Shown here: piece by piece, positions 58,331 to 64,000 of the stretch
Layout of the letters: each line of letters starts with the position of its first letter
Numbering within the stretch: the stretch's first letter is position 1
Assembly (NCBI GenBank): GCA_013399875.1
Contig: VXAZ01002106.1
Span: 765,806 to 829,805, forward strand
Direction: 5' to 3'
Length of the DNA stretch: 64,000 bases
From: Gymnorhina tibicen
Lineage: Eukaryota; Chordata; Aves; Passeriformes; Artamidae
Program-made: the position numbers and the translations under genes
The notes under the pieces: generated by a model
What the model saw: the letters and a program-made list of their open reading frames with translations, nothing else
Told to the model about the DNA's origin: nothing
The model's database searches: none

Positions 58331-61300
58331 TTCTGGGTGCCCTCAAAGCTGCACTGCCAGCCTGGCAGGCTGCTTCAATGAAAGGGAGAGGGAAAGCAGA
58401 CACTTACATTCTGTAAGCAAACAAGTATGCTGCTTGAAATTCACTGTTCGAGTGGGCCCGGTTTTTTAAAAGGTACTTTCCAAGGTCCAGTGCTCCAGAG
58501 TTTCATTAGTCTGATTGGGCTTTTTTTTAAATCTTAAAGTCAATCTGATATGTAACAAGATAAAAGTCACTCAGCTAGATCCTGTCACTTCTTCAAATTG
58601 GGTCAAAACAAAGAGAAGGAAAAACTGCATACATCGAGCTATTCAATACTTGCACAGATGAAATATGTCTAGACATGTAAAATGACTATTTTGATGATTT
58701 GGATTGAACTCAGAGTTCGTTACTGCCCAAGCAGTTGCAGATTTTTAATTCCTGGCCCATGAGGTCTATTCAGCCCTGTGGAAAACTGTCATCTTCTCTA
58801 GAATTTAAAAATAAAGCCAATTAACCTTCATTTATCTGGATCAGGGCCACTGGCTGACCTAGGTAACAGTGCTGGCATTCATTCACAACTTTATGGTTTT
58901 TACAGGTTCCTCTAAGACAACAGGATATTTAAAATGGAGTGTTATCCATCCTTGACGGAGAAGGGCTGCTTTTTGGGTGGGTGCAGGGTTTATTGCTGCA
59001 CTGGTGAGCTGCTGATAGCACCTATTTTACACTGACCAAATTTGTAATGTAAGTAACAAACCCAAAACTTTCTTAAAATGAGCTACATGTACATGATCAA
59101 AATTCTTGGCCCTGAAGAAATGACATACTAACCATTCATGGGAGAGGTCTTAGCTGTTCATCTGGTTTTATTTTTATTAAATAGTCTTTTCTAGAGACTA
59201 CTTTCACCAAAAATTGGACTAGGTGGGTTTTTTTCAAAAACACATAGACTTCTGCCCGCCCCTGTGCCACAGTCCTCTCTGGTTTGTTTTTGTTTGGGGT
59301 TTTTGTAACCACAGTAAAACAGAGAAATTGCTATCTCTATTAAAAATAGATACTGGTAGGTATCTTTTGAGGAGATTTTCGGCATACAAGGGCTTCATCA
59401 GTAGTATGGTTTTCAAAAGCCATCGTCAGGCCCGCCGGCACCCGGCCGCAGTGTGAAGATGAGAGTGTTTGAGCATTGGTTGTTGAAAGTTCCCTGAGTG
59501 TGTGGCAGGCCGAGTGTTCTGGCCCTTACAAAACCTCGTGTGCCGTGACAACAATATTGTGTGGAGGGCGGGATGCTCAGGGAAAGGTTTCCATAGCTGT
59601 GATCCCGTAAGCCACAGGGTACTTTCACCAGGGGCTTTCCGTGGCTCCAGCAGCTGCAGCATGCCTGCTGATTCCACCCAAAAGTGAGTCAGTGCTCTCA
59701 CACAGCACTTTGCAAATTCTCTCTGGTTTGTTTTCCAGCAAGTCCAACTATGGTCTGAAGCACAGGGTGTAACAGTTCTTCTTGCAGTGCTCTTAGGGAG
59801 GAAGAACAGCAGCTTGTGCCTCGTGGTTGTAAACCAGAGTGGAACCTGTGCACACACAGAGCAGAGCTGGCCTTTCCCAGAGACACTTTTGTGTTCCCAT
59901 TGCAGTTTTGTCAGGCACCAAATGACTCTTCCAAATCATTTGCTCAAAATCCTTTTGAAAGCTGAAGGCTACTTTATATTTCTCCTCAGAAAAGAAGTGT
60001 TACTTTATCTATATTAATAGAAAAATAAGCATGAGAGCGCTTGAAAGTATATTGCCAAAGTTTCTAAGCACCATAAGTATTTAAGGTGATGAGAAAAAGC
60101 ATGAAATACCCCGAACAGAAACCTTTTGGTGTTAATGGGGAAACTTTAGAAACTGATATTTTTTGGCAGGATAACACTTCATCTCTGTAAATGCTGAGCC
60201 TGAGGACACTTGTGTCTGTTGTGAAGATACATTACAGAGGAATGAACTGAGTGACACTTTAGCAAAAATCTGGTCAGCAAAAGGTGCAAACATGTAGTGT
60301 TTTAAGTAGAGGGCTACGCTCTCTGGCAGCTCGCATAGGCACTGAAATACCTACTGCAGGATTTTTTAAAAGGTCTGTGTTGTTTTCCAGTAACATCTGA
60401 AAGTGATTTATTATCGCAAATTACTGCTTTCCATCTCTAAACCAATCTCTGTGTAAAATAGTACAGAAGACTGCAAGTGGTTGAGTCTTTGTCAGGCTGG
60501 ATTGTTAAACAAATTAAAACTGAAACTTATGTATGTCGTCCTGTATTGTATTGTGTTTAGGGCCTGAAATAAAATTTCTGGCACACACTTTTATTTATGT
60601 GCTATAAAAATGCTGTCACAGCTGGAATTTAATGCAGAGCTGCCATCAACCTGTTTAATGGGAGGGATGTCTTGGCTTGGGAGCTTGACTTCCCAGTACT
60701 CAATTGCAGCTGTCACATGGGTGATGTGCCTTCAGGAAGAGATGAGGGTTAGCTCGATAGATGTGCTTTTTCATTGTGAACACACTTGGGTTTCATTTGA
60801 AAAGAAAGCAGCTATGGGGGCACTGCAGTTTGATATTTACAGCTAACATGAAGTTGAGTAAGCTGATGAAAGCCTTCAGTCTGTGTGTCTTCAGCCATGT
60901 AGCTGCTGCTGCTAAGCTCCTTCTTGAGTTAATGAGTAGCCATAATGAAGATGGTCAGATGGTCATCATTCTCATCTCCAGAGTTCCCTTGGCTGGGGAA
61001 GCCTTGGTGAAAGTCATCAATATCAGTGAGGGAAGCATGGGAAAAAAAAAAAAAAAAATCTATATAAATTTTGTATTGGAAAATCTGTGTTTTAGTGTAA
61101 AAATGCTCAGTTTTTTGCCAAGAAAACACCTTAGGAAGAAATTCTCACATACTCTGTAAGCTTGAGTGTGCTCTGCTTTCTGTCCTAGGGTGACACACGG
61201 CTCCTTCAGCTTCTCAAACCGAGCATTTGGATGGCTTTTGCATTGTGGTGCCAGTGCCTGTGAAGTTAGCTTAGGTCTGGTCTCCACATTGCCCTTGCTA

Positions 61301-64000
61301 CCCCTGAGAACTGGGGTGGAATTTAAAACAGGAGCATCTCAGTAATTTGTTTCAGTAGAATTGTGCAAAGTTTCCATCAGCATATTTACAAGGGTAGTGA
61401 ATCGCGGTATTGGTGGCAAGTGAGGGCTGGATAGAAACCTATTCCCTTCAAATGACAGCCAAGGGTCCATTCTATACTCAGCACCACACACTAATTCTAA
61501 AAGAGCTGTTTTCTCCTAATTATTTTCTTTTTGAAATGAGCAGAAATACCTGACAGAAATCCTTTTGCTTTGTTGGGATTTAATTTTTCTTTTTTTCAGA
61601 TAGGTGTATCGTGTCATGCAGTTTGTTCTAACACAATCCAGCTTAGGCAGAGCATCAGCTAAACAGGGGAAAAACGTCAAAAGCTAGAGGTGTGTTAATG
61701 GAAATTACTTGGTGTCCTCCTTATAGGCATTTTTGTTTCATTATAGCATAACTTCAGGTTTTTTGAGCAGTCACATTTAATGTAATCACAATATAGGAAA
61801 TAATGGAAAGGAAAACAAACTGACATGCTCTTAAGGGCATTAGCTGAGCCAAGTCCTCTTTGCTTTCAGGACCTGTCCAGTTGTAGCATGTTGGGATAAG
61901 TAGCACCCTTAGTTTAGGGGTCAGCAAAAAGAAAATGTTCTCTTCCCACAGCTGGCTTCTATTTAAGCTGCCAAGCACTGCAGCACTGATAATCTTACAG
62001 CTTCACTCTGATGTGTCAGCACGTATGTGCCCATGTCAGGATAGAGTGGCATGGTTGTATTTTACAACATACATGTTCTCTTGCAACTTTTGGTGAATTA
62101 ATGTTTGAAATAAGTCTCAAAGTTCATGGTTTCAGGTATTGCTTTCCTTCTGCTACATACAATGTTGAAATCTAATGATTGACCTACTTTACAATCTGTG
62201 ATTCCATTGTGAGCAAGGAACAATTCTGCTTGTACCATTTGTTCTTATTCCTTTTCTTTGTCCACTTAAGGGAAAACAAAACCAGTTTCCCTGATCAAAA
62301 TGCAAATATTGGATCTAGAATCTGGTTTAATGCCAAAAAATCAAAAGAAGCACATTAAATTGTTGTTGCTTAGATAAAAATAGAAGCTACAGTTGGACGA
62401 AGAGAAGTGACTCAGTAAGCAGTCTGGTGATGGCAAAATAGGATGTCAGCCAAAACGCAGGAAGCAAGATGGGAACACCCAGATCAGTTTAACAGTCTGT
62501 ATTTTACACTCCCAGAGAGTGGTAGTTTCTGAGATGACTGCAGGAAACTTAAGCTTTAAATGGATTTTATGTCTGTACTTATTAAGCTGTTTGAACCTGA
62601 ATAAGTTTTAGTAAAATGTGAATTGTAGGGTTTTTTTTTTCCCCCCAGCCCAGGTTTAAAACCAGTCTCTCTATTTACAGTAAAGCTGCCTGGAGATTAG
62701 CCCTGGGTGCTGTGAGAGGCGTCCAGCAGGAACGTGCAGGAGATGAGCAGTGATACACACGTACCCAGGGAGTGACTGCAGCACTGCACTCTGCAGTGGA
62801 GCTCATGGCACTGATTGATTCTTATCCTCTGCAGCTCTGGAACAACTTCATCAACTCCACGTAGCTCTGTCTTGAGTTTTAAAAAATCCCCCCTTACTTA
62901 CAAGATAGTGTGCTTTGGTTTGTTTTTCTGGTTTTGAACTGGCATAACACCACAGAAGCAGGTGAATTTCTTCCTGTTTTATGTGAAACTAAGTAGGGCC
63001 AGAGGTTTTTTTATAGCTTGTACTGTTATTTTATTTGACAAGCAGGTATGCATCAGTTCTAATATAAATCCCTATGCTGCCATTTTCTGCCTCCAGCTGA
63101 GCTGCTTTGATACCCAGGCAGTGGTTCAGTTTGGTGCCCTGGAAAAAGCAGGCAGACAGTAACAATAAGATGAATTACTGTGCTGCTCTCCCTGTGTTTT
63201 CACAATGACTGTCCCTGAGCTCAAAGATTTTGGGCCATAAGAATGTAAGGCAGTTGTCAATGTGTGTCAATCTGTGTAGGATTATTCCTAAATCAAGGCG
63301 AGTAACCAATTCATTGCATTTGCTTGAGTTTAAGTAACTAATAGCTTGTTTCTTGAATCAAGTAGTCCATCTCCTGACTTTACCTCTTGATAGCTTAAAT
63401 TATACCTAAACTCTTAATATTGCAAAGCTTTTGAAGCGTGTGACTTCAGATATAATTATGGGTTTGCAATATGCAGACACAACATGATTGCTCATTTAGA
63501 GAATCTTGAATTTGGGGGATTCAAGGGCAACTTTCTTTTGAAGTGAAGCACAACGTGGAATTAGTTAACCAAAGCATTTGTAGGTGTTTCTAATTCCAGA
63601 AGAGAAGCTGTTAGTCAAACGTTTACATTGTGTTTCATTTCCTTTACAGTAGTTTCTTGAATCCCTGCCTTACTCTTAAAATGTGGAAGTGCCTTTAACC
63701 TATTTCTTGGAATAGCGAGATAATAAAACTTATTCAGAGTTGATTGTTTTGGGGGAAGAGCTTTTGCTGTAATTTTTTCAACGCAGAGCAGTGCCCTTGC
63801 TGGGAGGTGATGGGTTCTGAGTGCTGGCAGTGCAGCCACTCCAGGGCACTGGAGAAGTGTCCCTGTGGCTCTCCTGCCACGGGACCCTGGGACTGAAGGG
63901 TCTCCTGAGGCACTGCCTGTACAAAAGTACAAACAATAAGATCCAAGTTCCTAAGCCATGCTTTTAGTCTTTGAAAAAGGAAGGAGAGAGCACATGTGGG

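Larger units (their letters stand above)
39025..64000 (+). other. ATOSA: ATOSA first coding intron, running past the window end
   Basis: About 25 kb of mainly AT-rich DNA follows the donor at 39025. I scanned it by eye for the second ATOSA coding exon and other recognisable peptides and found none. It contains small tandem duplications (45620-45738 and 47981-48027), a CpG island with a gap at 50260-50990, an unexplained minus-strand open region at 53620-54250, and a CpG island with a minisatellite at 57810-58330. Outside these, nothing distinct was recognised in 39100-45500, 48100-50200, 51100-53600, 54300-57700 and 58400-64000. Confidence 0.6.

Noticed and set aside
60761..61159. 132-residue plus-strand open frame containing AAAAKLLLELMSSHNEDGQ
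   Set aside because: It runs through a poly-A tract giving poly-Lys, has no recognisable domain and no splice context.
1..64000. tRNA, rRNA, snRNA or microRNA genes
   Set aside because: None was recognised by eye. Absence is not proven, because structure-based searches (tRNAscan, Infernal) could not be run.

Overview
This window is vertebrate genomic DNA, most probably from a bird and perhaps a songbird. It is not bacterial or viral. The evidence is one unmistakable vertebrate homeodomain exon, very sparse coding sequence, long AT-rich introns and intergenic DNA, sharp GC-rich CpG islands (two of them containing assembly gaps), many short GC-rich minisatellites, one probable solo retroviral LTR, and an ancient amniote MIR-like SINE. 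No young Alu-, B1- or L1-like repeats were seen. Species-level assignment is inference. Layout: bases 1-9473 are intron of ONECUT1 (HNF6) on the + strand; its cut-domain exon lies upstream, outside the window. Bases 9474-9766 are the last coding exon, encoding the linker, the divergent F48/M50 homeodomain and the Ser-rich tail ending STCTKA. A long AT-rich 3' untranslated region follows, probably reaching at least about 12.7 kb, and carries a GTGRCACCST minisatellite of about 475 bp. From about 12.7 to 37.4 kb I see no gene. That interval holds microsatellites, poly-A tracts, two CpG-rich islets near 16-17 kb, candidate conserved non-coding elements, a MIR-like relic, the solo LTR and small minisatellites. 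At 37.4-39.0 kb a CpG island with a 638-base gap ends in a 16-base coding stub, MKPER plus one base, followed by a GTAAAC splice donor. This matches the N terminus of ATOSA (FAM214A/KIAA1370), the expected downstream neighbour of ONECUT1 in the same orientation. From 39,025 to the end is therefore read as the first coding intron of ATOSA. It contains two further CpG islands, near 50.3-51.0 kb and 57.8-58.3 kb, that could be alternative promoters; the second has a perfect MEF2 site. The two genes are not known to act in one pathway. ONECUT1 is a liver, pancreas and neural transcription factor. ATOSA is a nuclear regulator linked through its fly orthologue to macrophage metabolism. Their adjacency is ordinary conserved synteny. 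I found no convincing new molecular system. The most useful leads are the possible alternative promoters in the ATOSA intron, the minisatellite in the ONECUT1 3' region, the palindrome plus twin ATTGG boxes at 16.65 kb, and an unidentified, possibly decayed coding sequence on the minus strand at 53.6-54.2 kb.
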